This document shows, in pieces, positions 1-7,201 of a DNA stretch of 10,417 nt. Every line of letters begins with the position of its first letter. The stretch's first letter is position 1. The stretch comes from Arcobacter sp. (GTDB taxonomy: Bacteria; Campylobacterota; Campylobacteria; Campylobacterales; Arcobacteraceae). The stretch covers positions 1 to 10,417 of the forward strand of contig DAOVXU010000048.1 of NCBI GenBank assembly GCA_030635995.1. The letters are read 5' to 3'. Below the pieces are notes generated by a model. It saw only the letters and a program-made list of their open reading frames with translations, did not search any database and was not told the origin of the DNA. Position numbers and translations under genes: made by a program.

Positions 1-2
1 TA

Positions 3-167
3 AATGAGAATAAAGAGATTTCAAGTATAAGAGGGATGTTGTTTAAATATAACAATATAACTTTATTGCCAATGTATCATCCTAGTTTATTGTTAAGAAA
101 TCCATCATTAAAAAAAGATGCAATGGTAGATTTAAAAAAAATTAAGTATTTAATGGAGTCATTTTGA
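3..167 (+). CDS. Uracil-DNA glycosylase, family 4 type, C-terminal fragment (5' end outside window)
   Basis: An open frame enters from the left edge and gives 54 residues before the TGA. The segment contains LLPMYHPSLLLRNPSLKKD, which matches the last conserved motif of family-4 (and related family-5) uracil-DNA glycosylases. In these enzymes a His-Pro-Ser precedes Leu-Leu-Arg-Asn and is followed by a Lys-rich helix, here DLKKIKYLMESF. The enzymes remove uracil from DNA at the start of base excision repair and act in the cytosol. The N-terminal part, with the Fe-S cysteines and first active-site motif, is not in the window and cannot be checked. The stop overlaps the TTG start of the next gene by four bases (TTGA), so the two are probably co-translated. 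Family assignment is fairly sure despite the short length; the exact subfamily is not. Confidence 0.8.
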   Translation, partial: NENKEISSIRGMLFKYNNITLLPMYHPSLLLRNPSLKKDAMVDLKKIKYLMESF

Positions 168-1258
168 ATTATATTCTAAGTTGTCTATTGGTGATATTAT
201 TAGTTGGATGTCAAAATGAACCAATTAAAGATAATATTATAGTTAAGTATGATAAAAGTAAATTGGCTAAAAAAGACAAAAAGATTGAAAAACAATTAGT
301 TGATGAAGTTGAAATTGATAGTCCCCTTTTAGCTATCGAGAGTATAGCAATAGTTTATGCCTCTAAAACTATAGGCAAATATGCAATAGAAGCAACAAAT
401 ACAGCAATGACTCATCTAATAAGTAAAAAGAATAATTTTGAACTAAAAGTATTTGGGATAGAAAATGAAAATTATAAATCTATTTCAGAAATATTAAATT
501 ATTTGGAAAAAGAGGAGATTTCAAAAGTTATATTTATGATTACATCTTCAAATGTTAAAGAGTTATTTCGATGTGAGAATATTGATTATTTTAATCTATA
601 TTTACCTTTAGTGAATAATAGTTTATATGATGAATATCCTATAAATATTATATTTGGTGGGATAGATTATCAAAAACAATTTAAATTGTTAAAAGATATA
701 GCAACTACAAATATAGTTGAAATTTATGATGATTCTACTTTAGGTGAAATGTTGCATAATAAGTTATATAATATGGAAAATAATATTTCAAATACTATTC
801 AATCCTTAAAACTAATAGGTAAGAATCCTAACTATTCATATTTTTTGAGAAAGAATAAGATTATTAAAAATTCTACTATTATTTTAAATATGCCTATTAT
901 TAAAAGTTCTATTCTATTATCTCAGATTAGAGCAAATGAGATAGATGTAAAAAATATTTTAACCACACAGATTAATTATACACCTTTGTTGTTAGTTTTA
1001 ACACAAAAAAAAGATAGAAAGAATTTAATTATTGCAAATATAATAGAGCGGTTACCAAATAAAATAGAGGCTATAAATACTTTATTGGGAAATGATATTT
1101 TGCATAATTGGGTTAATTTTTCTACAATTTTAGGTATTGAATATTTTATAAACAATCAAGAACTATTATTTGATAAAATAAATATAAATAATAATCAAAT
1201 TCAGTATAATATTAATCTATTAGATGCTTCAGGATTTAATTTTAAAATTATCAATTAA
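164..1258 (+). CDS. Predicted lipoprotein with periplasmic-binding-protein-like (LpoA-like) fold
   Basis: The 364-residue product begins with a short lipoprotein signal: Met-Asn-Tyr, a hydrophobic stretch to residue 14, then the lipobox LVGC with the lipidated Cys at 16. Residues 20-55 are a charged linker. From residue about 60 there are alternating beta strands and helices (IAIVYAS, then KVIFMIT at 121-127 and INIIFGGID at 160-168). This pattern resembles type I periplasmic-binding-protein folds and the LpoA group of penicillin-binding-protein activators. No ligand-binding residues can be named. The conserved-looking tail WVNFSTILGIEYF (316-328) suggests a lineage family. The TTG start is supported by GGAG at 155-158 and by the in-frame lipobox; no ATG gives a signal peptide. 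Outer-membrane anchoring and a cell-wall role are inferences; a transport-related role is possible. Confidence 0.75.
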   Translation: MNYILSCLLVILLVGCQNEPIKDNIIVKYDKSKLAKKDKKIEKQLVDEVEIDSPLLAIESIAIVYASKTIGKYAIEATNTAMTHLISKKNNFELKVFGIENENYKSISEILNYLEKEEISKVIFMITSSNVKELFRCENIDYFNLYLPLVNNSLYDEYPINIIFGGIDYQKQFKLLKDIATTNIVEIYDDSTLGEMLHNKLYNMENNISNTIQSLKLIGKNPNYSYFLRKNKIIKNSTIILNMPIIKSSILLSQIRANEIDVKNILTTQINYTPLLLVLTQKKDRKNLIIANIIERLPNKIEAINTLLGNDILHNWVNFSTILGIEYFINNQELLFDKININNNQIQYNINLLDASGFNFKIIN

Positions 1259-1326
1259 TTTGAGAAAAAGATATAAAATGATAAAATGTAAAAGATTATA
1301 TTTTTTTAAGTTATGGAGAAAGCAAT

Positions 1327-1671
1327 ATGTATAGATTTTTAGGTTTTATAATGTTATTAATTATGGCAATTAGTGCAAATGCAACTGATATGAGTGATAA
1401 AGCTGAATATAAAGCAGACTGTTTAATACTTAAAGAGGAAAACTCTATAATTTGTAAGTATACACATAAACGAATAGATGAAGATAAGATTGTAAAATTT
1501 GAATGGATAGAACCAGATGGTACAATATCAAGAGTGAGAAGTATGTTTATTCCTGCTGGTCATGGCTCTATCTATGACTATAGATATATAAAAGGTAGAA
1601 CAAAAGGTAGCTGGACTTTTAAAGTGACTGATGAAAATCGTGAGATAAAAATAAATTTCATTATTGAATAA
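1327..1671 (+). CDS. Small secreted beta-rich protein of unknown function
   Basis: The 114-residue product has a cleavable signal peptide: MYRFLG, a hydrophobic core, then the AxA site SANA with cleavage predicted after Ala19. The mature part of about 95 residues has the alternating pattern of a single beta-sandwich domain. FEWIEPDG at 58-65 and SWTFKVTD at 95-102 resemble strands of Ig-like or macroglobulin-type domains. Cys32 and Cys43 are the only mature cysteines and could form a disulfide in the periplasm. GGAG at 1315-1318, eight bases before the ATG, fixes the start. The 3' end overlaps the start of the flavoprotein gene by eight bases, so the two are likely co-translated. I do not recognise a named family; a periplasmic accessory or binding role is only a guess. 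Confidence 0.75.
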   Translation: MYRFLGFIMLLIMAISANATDMSDKAEYKADCLILKEENSIICKYTHKRIDEDKIVKFEWIEPDGTISRVRSMFIPAGHGSIYDYRYIKGRTKGSWTFKVTDENREIKINFIIE

Positions 1672-2890
1672 AAATATTAATATTATTGGTTCAGGTGCTT
1701 CTGGATTGATATCTGCAATTATACTTTCCAAAAAAGGTTTTAAAGTTACTATTTTTGAAAAGAATAGTAAGGTTGGAAGAAAAATATTAGCTACTGGTAA
1801 TGGAAAATGTAATATTTCAAATCAAAATTTATCTTTAGATAACTTTCATTCAACAATCAATACTTTTCCTACTTATGCAATATCTCAATTTAACTATAAA
1901 ACTTTTGAAACTTTTTTTTCTAATTTGGGTTTAGTATTAATACAAGGTGATGGTACTAAAGTTTATCCTATGTCTTTACAAGCTTCAAGTGTGACTGATA
2001 TTTTATATAATGAAGCTATTGCTAATGGTGTAGAGTTTATCTTTAATAGTTTTATTCAAGATATAAAATATCAAAATAATTTATATGAAATATTTTTTGA
2101 AAATAAGAGATATATCTCATCAGTATTAATAATAGCAACTGGTAGTTGTGCTATGAAAAAGCTTGGAAGTTCAAACAGTGGTTATGATATAGCTAAACAG
2201 TTTAAGCATAAGATTATAGAACCATTTGCCTCTTTAGTTCAGTTAGTAAGTGAAGATAAAGATATTCATAGATTAAGTGGTGTAAAAGTAAATTCAACTG
2301 TAAAGTTATTTATAGATAATAAGCAGATGCAAACTAAAAGTGGAGATGTTTTATTTACAAATTATGGAGTATCTGGAAATGCTATTTTAGATATAAGTCG
2401 TAATTGTTCATATTCTTTACTTAAAAATAAAAAAGTAAAATTAAGTGTAGATATTATCCCTGATATTGATAAAAATAAATTTATTAAAATACTTGAAAAT
2501 AGAAAAAAATTATTGCCAAATAAAGAGATAAATTTTTTATTAGAGAGTATGATAAATAAAAAGTTAATACCTTTTATTTTTAATCGAGTAAAGATACCAA
2601 CAATAAAACAATATATAGAGCAATTAACTAAAAAAGATTTGATTAATATAGTGTATCACTTAAAGAATATACAAATTAATATTAAAGATACAAAAGGGTT
2701 TGAAAATGCAGAAGTTGTAGCTGGTGGTATTGATGTAATGGATATTGACAATAAAACAATGCAATCAAAACTTCAAAAAGATTTATATTTTTGTGGTGAG
2801 GTTATGGATGTTGATGGTGAATGTGGTGGCTATAATCTTCATTGGGCTTGGGCATCTGGATATATTATGGCTAATTCTATAAAATTATAA
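1664..2890 (+). CDS. HI0933/BaiN-family FAD-dependent oxidoreductase
   Basis: This 408-residue flavoprotein has a Rossmann dinucleotide fold at the N-terminus. GSGASG at 9-14 binds the FAD phosphates and the acidic Glu32 ends the second strand, as expected for ribose contact. The segment GRKILATGNGKCNISN at 38-53 is the hallmark of the HI0933 (YhiN/BaiN) family. The C-terminus (375-408) carries CGEVMDVDGECGGYNLHWAW, the family's conserved second FAD-contact region. Length matches the usual 390-420 residues, so the gene looks intact. Family members are soluble; a few gut homologues reduce bile-acid intermediates, but the physiological substrate in most bacteria, including here, is unknown. The TTG start is the only one that preserves the glycine motif. 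It overlaps the previous gene by eight bases with no good ribosome binding site, which suggests translational coupling. Confidence 0.92.
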   Translation: MNKNINIIGSGASGLISAIILSKKGFKVTIFEKNSKVGRKILATGNGKCNISNQNLSLDNFHSTINTFPTYAISQFNYKTFETFFSNLGLVLIQGDGTKVYPMSLQASSVTDILYNEAIANGVEFIFNSFIQDIKYQNNLYEIFFENKRYISSVLIIATGSCAMKKLGSSNSGYDIAKQFKHKIIEPFASLVQLVSEDKDIHRLSGVKVNSTVKLFIDNKQMQTKSGDVLFTNYGVSGNAILDISRNCSYSLLKNKKVKLSVDIIPDIDKNKFIKILENRKKLLPNKEINFLLESMINKKLIPFIFNRVKIPTIKQYIEQLTKKDLINIVYHLKNIQINIKDTKGFENAEVVAGGIDVMDIDNKTMQSKLQKDLYFCGEVMDVDGECGGYNLHWAWASGYIMANSIKL

Positions 2891-2927
2891 ATTAGATAAA
2901 AAAATAAATCCATATAAAGATTAAGTG

Positions 2928-2936
2928 TGTTAGAAT
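2928..2936 (+). promoter_or_regulatory. Probable extended -10 promoter for the adaptor/MFS operon
   Basis: The 69-bp gap after the flavoprotein stop contains TGTTAGAAT, an extended -10 (TGn plus TAGAAT, hexamer 2931-2936). A transcription start near 2943 would leave a short leader with AAGGAG at 2947-2952, seven bases before the ATG at 2960. No -35 is obvious, which is normal for campylobacterotal sigma70 promoters. The call rests on motif and spacing only. Confidence 0.4.
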
Positions 2937-2959
2937 TATGAAAATTAAGGAGATTTAAT

Positions 2960-3667
2960 ATGAAGATATTAATATTATTTATTATTACGATTACAAGTCT
3001 ATTTGCATCGCAATTTTATGCAGTTGTACAACCTATAGATACTTATAGTGTAAAATCATCAGTTAGTGGTAGTGTGATTAAAGTGTATAGTGATATGGAA
3101 GCTAAAGTTGTTAAAAATAATTATATTATTAAAATCGATAGTGAAGTTGATAAAATAGATTTAAAGCAAAGTCAATTAAAATTAAATAATTTAAAAGCTA
3201 TTTTAAAAATTGAGAAAGATACCTTAGATAGCTTTAATAGAGTCTCATCTAAATCAAAATTTGATAAAGATAATCAAAAAATAAAAGTTTTAAATATAAG
3301 TTTATCTATAAGTGATATGGAGATAAAAGTAGCTACTTTAAGTGATAAAATAGATAAGAAAAGTGTCAAAGTAAACAATTTATATATTGCTGAAATAATA
3401 GTAAAAAAAGGTGATTATGTAAATCCTGGAACAGCTCTTTATACTGCATATGATATATCAAAATCTAAATTAGAGATATTTTTACCAATAGAAAATGTAG
3501 AATCTTATAGTTCTAAAACAATATATATAGATGATAAAAAAACAGATTTAAAAATAAATAGATTACATAAAGTGGCAGATAGTAAACATATCTCTTCATA
3601 TAAATGTGAGATAATTTTAGATACAAAACATAATTTTTCAAAAGTTGTAAAAGTAACATTTAAATAG
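2960..3667 (+). CDS. Short HlyD/RND-type periplasmic adaptor (membrane fusion) protein
   Basis: The 235-residue product has a signal peptide (MKILILFIITITSLFA, predicted cleavage after Ala17). Residues 28-62 (SSVSGSVIKVYSD, then NYIIKID) form the first half of a biotinyl-lipoyl-like barrel sandwich. Residues 63-136 are Lys/Asp/Leu-rich with heptad-like spacing, consistent with an alpha-helical hairpin. Residues 137-166 (IVKKGDYVNPGTALYTAYD) give the second lipoyl half. The remaining 70 residues are beta strands. Such proteins bridge an inner-membrane transporter to a TolC-type outer-membrane channel. At 235 residues it is much shorter than typical adaptors (330-400) and appears to have little membrane-proximal domain. 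An MFS transporter gene follows after 17 bp and is the likely partner, although EntS-like MFS proteins are not usual adaptor partners. No outer-membrane factor is seen. Confidence 0.8.
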   Translation: MKILILFIITITSLFASQFYAVVQPIDTYSVKSSVSGSVIKVYSDMEAKVVKNNYIIKIDSEVDKIDLKQSQLKLNNLKAILKIEKDTLDSFNRVSSKSKFDKDNQKIKVLNISLSISDMEIKVATLSDKIDKKSVKVNNLYIAEIIVKKGDYVNPGTALYTAYDISKSKLEIFLPIENVESYSSKTIYIDDKKTDLKINRLHKVADSKHISSYKCEIILDTKHNFSKVVKVTFK

Positions 3668-3684
3668 GTAAATAAATATTTAAA

Positions 3685-4860
3685 GTGGGATATAAAGAAC
3701 TTTTACTTACTAATAAAATAGTAAGACAACTTTCAATAATACAATTTGTAGCATATTTTGGAGCTTGGTTTTCAAATGTTGCTATATATTCTATGCTTAT
3801 AGAATTTGAAGCAAGCCCTTTTTTAATCTCTTTGGTCGTTGCAACAAATTTTTTACCAGCTATTATACTTTCTCCTCTTAGTGGTTCTTTTGTAGATAGA
3901 TTACCAATCAAAAAGTTTATGATATTTTTATTGACTTTAGAGATGACTATGACGCTATGTTTTTTACTTATAAATTCTATTGATGATATTTGGCTACTTA
4001 TAATATTGTTATTTATACGAATGGGTTGTGCCTCAACTTTTTTTACAACAGAGATGAGTTTATTGCCTAAACTTTTAGATGGTGAATTACTCACTAAAGC
4101 AAATGAAATTCACTCTATGATTTGGTCATTTACATTTACAGCTGGTATGGCTATAGGTGGTTTTGTGGTATATAAATATGGTACAACAGTTGCATTTATT
4201 ATTGATTCACTTTTCTTTTTTACAGCACTTATTATCCTTATTAATACCCATTTTGATATTGAACAATCAAAAAAGACTCAACATATTTTATTGGATATTA
4301 AAGATGGATTTCATTATTTAAAATCAAATAAAAAATTGATCCATTTAATACTTTTACACGCTTCAGTAGGGATAACTTCTTTTGATGCTTTGATTACACT
4401 TTTGGCTGATTATCATTATAAATATATTTTATCTGTCCCTTTAGCTATTGGAATTACAAATGCTACTAGATCTTTAGCCCTTATGATAGGACCTTTTTTA
4501 ATCACAAATTGGATAAATAAAGATAGGTTATTTTATCTATTTATTTTTCAAGGAATTGCAATAATTTTATGGGCTATTTTGGAGCAAAATTTTTATATAG
4601 CATTATTTGGTATATTTTTGACAGGTATTGCCACAACAACAATATGGTCATATACATATGCAATGCTTCAAGAGGAGATAGATAATAAGTTTTTAGGTAG
4701 GGTATTGTCTTATAATGAGATGGTTTTTATGAGTGCAAATATTTTAACCACAATGTTTATAGGTATTGCCGCTTCATTTATAAGTTTAAGTGCAGTTACA
4801 GTAGTATTAGGCGTTTCATTTTTCGGTGTAGCATATTATTATAAAAGGGTATTTTTGTGA
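3685..4860 (+). CDS. MFS transporter, EntS-like (MFS_3) type
   Basis: The 391-residue inner-membrane protein has about eleven to twelve hydrophobic segments. GSFVDRLPIKK at 67-77 is the classic loop 2-3 signature of the major facilitator superfamily. LLPKLLDGELLTKAN followed by a glycine-rich helix at 126-160 is typical of the EntS/MFS_3 branch, whose members export siderophores or drugs. The substrate here is not determinable. Length is normal. The start is uncertain: an in-frame TAA lies at 3673-3675, and the GTG at 3685 has its nearest purine-rich site (AGG at 3666-3668) 16 bases away, so a rare ATA start at 3676 cannot be excluded. The gene follows the periplasmic adaptor by 17 bp and overlaps the next gene by four bases (GTGA), so all three are probably one transcript. 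Confidence 0.9.
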   Translation: MGYKELLLTNKIVRQLSIIQFVAYFGAWFSNVAIYSMLIEFEASPFLISLVVATNFLPAIILSPLSGSFVDRLPIKKFMIFLLTLEMTMTLCFLLINSIDDIWLLIILLFIRMGCASTFFTTEMSLLPKLLDGELLTKANEIHSMIWSFTFTAGMAIGGFVVYKYGTTVAFIIDSLFFFTALIILINTHFDIEQSKKTQHILLDIKDGFHYLKSNKKLIHLILLHASVGITSFDALITLLADYHYKYILSVPLAIGITNATRSLALMIGPFLITNWINKDRLFYLFIFQGIAIILWAILEQNFYIALFGIFLTGIATTTIWSYTYAMLQEEIDNKFLGRVLSYNEMVFMSANILTTMFIGIAASFISLSAVTVVLGVSFFGVAYYYKRVFL

Positions 4861-5102
4861 ATGAAGATTTAAGTATAGATGAATTAGAACAAAGAGTTTT
4901 ATTGTTAGCAATATATAAAGCAAAAAAAGATGAAACATTAAAAGATGTGTTGAATGTTATGGAGGAGAGTAGAGTTTTTACTGTAAAAGTGGGTAAGAAA
5001 TATCTTAAAAATTTAAAAGAGTTAAACTATATAACTGATAGTGGACTTACATTTATTGGTATTGAAAAAGCGAAAGAGATTGAGTTAGAATTTAAGATTT
5101 AG
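4857..5102 (+). CDS. Small conserved-looking cytosolic protein, possible winged-helix
   Basis: The 81-residue product has no signal peptide or membrane segment and is rich in Lys, Glu and Leu. The predicted order is helix (7-24), helix (25-38), a segment KVGKKYLKNLKELNYI (45-60) like a recognition helix, then LTFIGIEKAKEIELEF (64-79). A leucine-rich helix followed by 'Leu-Thr-x-x-Gly' and a final helix is common in winged-helix domains of the PadR/MarR type, so DNA binding is possible but unproven. The GTG start overlaps the MFS stop (GTGA) and has AAGGG at 4845-4849, seven bases upstream, so translation is well supported. Its stop codon lies in the loop of the operon terminator. It might regulate the transporter operon; I do not recognise a named family. 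Confidence 0.7.
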   Translation: MNEDLSIDELEQRVLLLAIYKAKKDETLKDVLNVMEESRVFTVKVGKKYLKNLKELNYITDSGLTFIGIEKAKEIELEFKI

Positions 5103-5117
5103 ATCTTAAATTCTTTT
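5088..5117 (+). terminator. Intrinsic terminator overlapping the end of the 81-residue gene
   Basis: GAATTTAAGAT (5088-5098) and ATCTTAAATTC (5103-5113) form a perfect 11-bp inverted repeat around the loop TTAG. TTTT follows at 5114-5117 on the + strand. The other side lacks a T-run, so termination should favour + strand transcripts. The stem includes the last four sense codons of the upstream gene and the loop contains its TAG. Confidence 0.75.
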
Positions 5118-5132
5118 CAATGACTAAGTGGG

Positions 5133-7106
5133 TTAAAAACTTGCCCACTCATCTTCATCCTCATTATTTGCAATTATTTGTTTTGCAGGAGTTGCTTTTA
5201 TAGTATTTTTAATCTCACTTTTGTTAGAAGACTTAACATTTACAATATCTACTTGTTTTTCAGTTGATATCTCTTTTGCTTTTACAGAATCTTTTCCAGT
5301 AAATTCTTTCTCATCGGCGTTTGTAACTATTAATTTAGCTAGTGTATCAGTATTCATTGCTATACTTTGTGTTTGTGAAGCTGTAGATGCATTTTGTTGT
5401 GTTTGCTGATCAAGTGCAGTAATGGCATCATTTATTTGTTCAATTCCCAGTTTTTGTTCTTTTGATGCCATCTCTACATCTGAAATTAGTTCAATTGTTT
5501 TTGATATATTTTTATTCAATCCCAAATATCCATCAATCATCTTATCTGCTATATCTTTACCTTTGTTTGCTTTATCACTTGCATTTTGAACTAAAGCTTT
5601 TATCTCATTTGCTGCTTCAGCACTTCTTGAAGCTAGATTTCTAACCTCTTGTGCAACAACTGCAAAACCTTTACCAGCTTCACCTGCTGTTGCTGCTTCA
5701 ACTGCTGCATTAAGTGAAAGGATATTTGTTTGGAATGCAATTTGATCAATAATAGTTATCGCATCAGTTATAGATGTAACTTCTTGATTTATTTCATCCA
5801 TAGCTTGTGTTGTTTGTGTTGCTAGGTTTTCACCTTCACTAGTTGACTTAGTTACTTTTGTAGCAAATTCTGCCATTTTTATTACATTGTTAGTATTGCT
5901 TGCAATATTTGATGTTACTTCTTCAAGAGCAGCTGCTGTTTCTTCAAGAGCAGCTGCAGCTTCATTTGAATTTTTATTTAGTATATCGACATTTTGAAGT
6001 AGTGTATCAGAACTACTATCAAGTGTTAATCCTGTTTGTTTATTATCAATTAACATCTCTGTGATAGAATTTCTAAGTTTATTTATATCGTTAATTAAAA
6101 GATCAAATACACCATCTTTTTCAACATTTTCAAGTTTTAGTTCATTTCTATAATCTAAATGTGCGTATTCTTCTAAGATAATATTTACATTAGAAAAATG
6201 TTGTTTTGTTGCATTAATCATATCGTTAACTGTATTTTTAAATACCTCTAGTGATTGATTTGATGTGTGACCCGATATAGTTTCACTATACCAACCTTTT
6301 TGAACTCTAGCCATAGTTTTACTTGCATTTTTGATTAGTTCGTTGTCTTCATTTATACCGTCTTCAATTGATTGTAGATATTTATTAAAATCTCTAGCAA
6401 TTGCACCTAATTCCTCTTTCGTATCTAAATCTACTCTTGAACTAGTATCTTTAGTTGTAAGAAGATTGTTCACACCATTGTGTAAACTTTTAATTCCGCT
6501 AGTGATTGTTTTAGTTATTATTAAACTTAGTATTAAATATATGATAAAAATAAAAATTATAATAAGTAAAACTTGTGTTACTAAATGGGAAAGCGTATCA
6601 TAGAATTTAACTTGAGAAATTTTACCTGTTTTTTTAAGTGAAGTATTAATATTTTGTATTTTGTCTTTTAATGCTCTCCATGGTTTTAATAATTTTTTAG
6701 TATCTTTTACTTGAAGTTGTTTTGTATTTAATGCTTTATTTACAGTATTATTAGCCATAAGAATAAATGTATTTAATTCAGCTTTTATTTTAGAGTAACA
6801 TTCAGGCGAAACTTTTTTTAAGACATTTTCAAATTCATTGAATTTTTTAATACCACTCTTTACAGTATTTAGAGGTTTATGGTTTTTATTATTTAAAACA
6901 TATACATTTGAAGCAGAATTTATCATTAGTCCACCTATTAATATGGATTTTAATGCACCCAATCCCTTATTTATCGACTTACTTTTTTCATATTCTGAGG
7001 TTAAATTATTAACCTGATTGCTAACTGTAATACCTATTATTATAAAACCTATTGTTGTAATAATGGTTAATATCCACAATTTTGATTTAATAGCTAAATT
7101 TTTCAT
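5133..7106 (-). CDS. Methyl-accepting chemotaxis protein with C-terminal EWASF tail
   Basis: Starting at the ATG at 7106 (AAGGA six bases upstream on the - strand) the receptor is 657 residues. A first membrane helix (about 10-28) is followed by a mainly helical periplasmic sensor domain (about 29-178), a second membrane helix (179-200) and a HAMP domain (about 200-250). A helical insert of roughly 110 residues comes next, then the methyl-accepting signalling domain. The signalling tip has the canonical core DQIAFQTNILSLNAAVEAAT (454-473) followed by AGKGFAVVAQEVRNLA. Alanine/glutamate-rich methylation helices flank it (EAAAALEETAAALEE). It should signal through CheW and CheA to the flagellar motor; the ligand is unknown. 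The last five residues, EWASF, fit the xWxxF tether for CheR/CheB after a disordered linker. A longer frame up to 7238 exists but its extra 44 residues look non-native and overlap the divergent gene. Confidence 0.95.
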   Translation of the reverse strand: MKNLAIKSKLWILTIITTIGFIIIGITVSNQVNNLTSEYEKSKSINKGLGALKSILIGGLMINSASNVYVLNNKNHKPLNTVKSGIKKFNEFENVLKKVSPECYSKIKAELNTFILMANNTVNKALNTKQLQVKDTKKLLKPWRALKDKIQNINTSLKKTGKISQVKFYDTLSHLVTQVLLIIIFIFIIYLILSLIITKTITSGIKSLHNGVNNLLTTKDTSSRVDLDTKEELGAIARDFNKYLQSIEDGINEDNELIKNASKTMARVQKGWYSETISGHTSNQSLEVFKNTVNDMINATKQHFSNVNIILEEYAHLDYRNELKLENVEKDGVFDLLINDINKLRNSITEMLIDNKQTGLTLDSSSDTLLQNVDILNKNSNEAAAALEETAAALEEVTSNIASNTNNVIKMAEFATKVTKSTSEGENLATQTTQAMDEINQEVTSITDAITIIDQIAFQTNILSLNAAVEAATAGEAGKGFAVVAQEVRNLASRSAEAANEIKALVQNASDKANKGKDIADKMIDGYLGLNKNISKTIELISDVEMASKEQKLGIEQINDAITALDQQTQQNASTASQTQSIAMNTDTLAKLIVTNADEKEFTGKDSVKAKEISTEKQVDIVNVKSSNKSEIKNTIKATPAKQIIANNEDEDEWASF

Positions 7107-7131
7107 TCTTATCCTTATATTAATTATATAA

Positions 7132-7137
7132 ATTATA
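7132..7137 (-). promoter_or_regulatory. Candidate -10 element of the chemoreceptor gene
   Basis: On the - strand TATAAT occurs 26 bases before the receptor ATG, giving a predicted start near 7125 and a leader of about 19 bases that contains the AAGGA ribosome binding site. A second TATAAT at 7123-7128 is too close to the ribosome binding site. No sigma28- or sigma54-type motif was found. The region is AT-rich, so a chance match is possible. Confidence 0.35.
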
Positions 7138-7186
7138 TCATTTACAGACTTAACCACCATTAAAAATATAGTGTTAATTAAATATA

Positions 7187-7195
7187 TGTTATATT
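7187..7195 (+). promoter_or_regulatory. Candidate extended -10 promoter for the mreD-like/mrdA pair
   Basis: TGTTATATT is an extended -10 (TGn plus TATATT at 7190-7195). The expected transcription start, about seven bases downstream, falls at or next to the ATG at 7202. No Shine-Dalgarno sequence lies between them, so the message may be leaderless. No -35 is evident. Confidence 0.35.
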
Positions 7196-7201
7196 TTGAA
7201 T

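Noticed and set aside
1528..1731. Open frame of 67 residues on the - strand
   Set aside because: It is antisense to the small secreted protein and the flavoprotein start and has no ribosome binding site or recognisable motif.
3660..4094. Open frame of 144 residues on the - strand
   Set aside because: It lies wholly opposite the MFS gene, whose protein has clear family motifs; the antisense product shows none.
5127..5149. AGTGGG/CCCACT hairpin as the chemoreceptor terminator
   Set aside because: The stem is only 6 bp with an 11-base loop, overlaps the end of the coding sequence, and has no T-run after it on the - strand.
5221..6603. Several + strand frames of 60-90 residues
   Set aside because: They are shadows opposite the chemoreceptor coding sequence, with no initiation signals and low-complexity composition.
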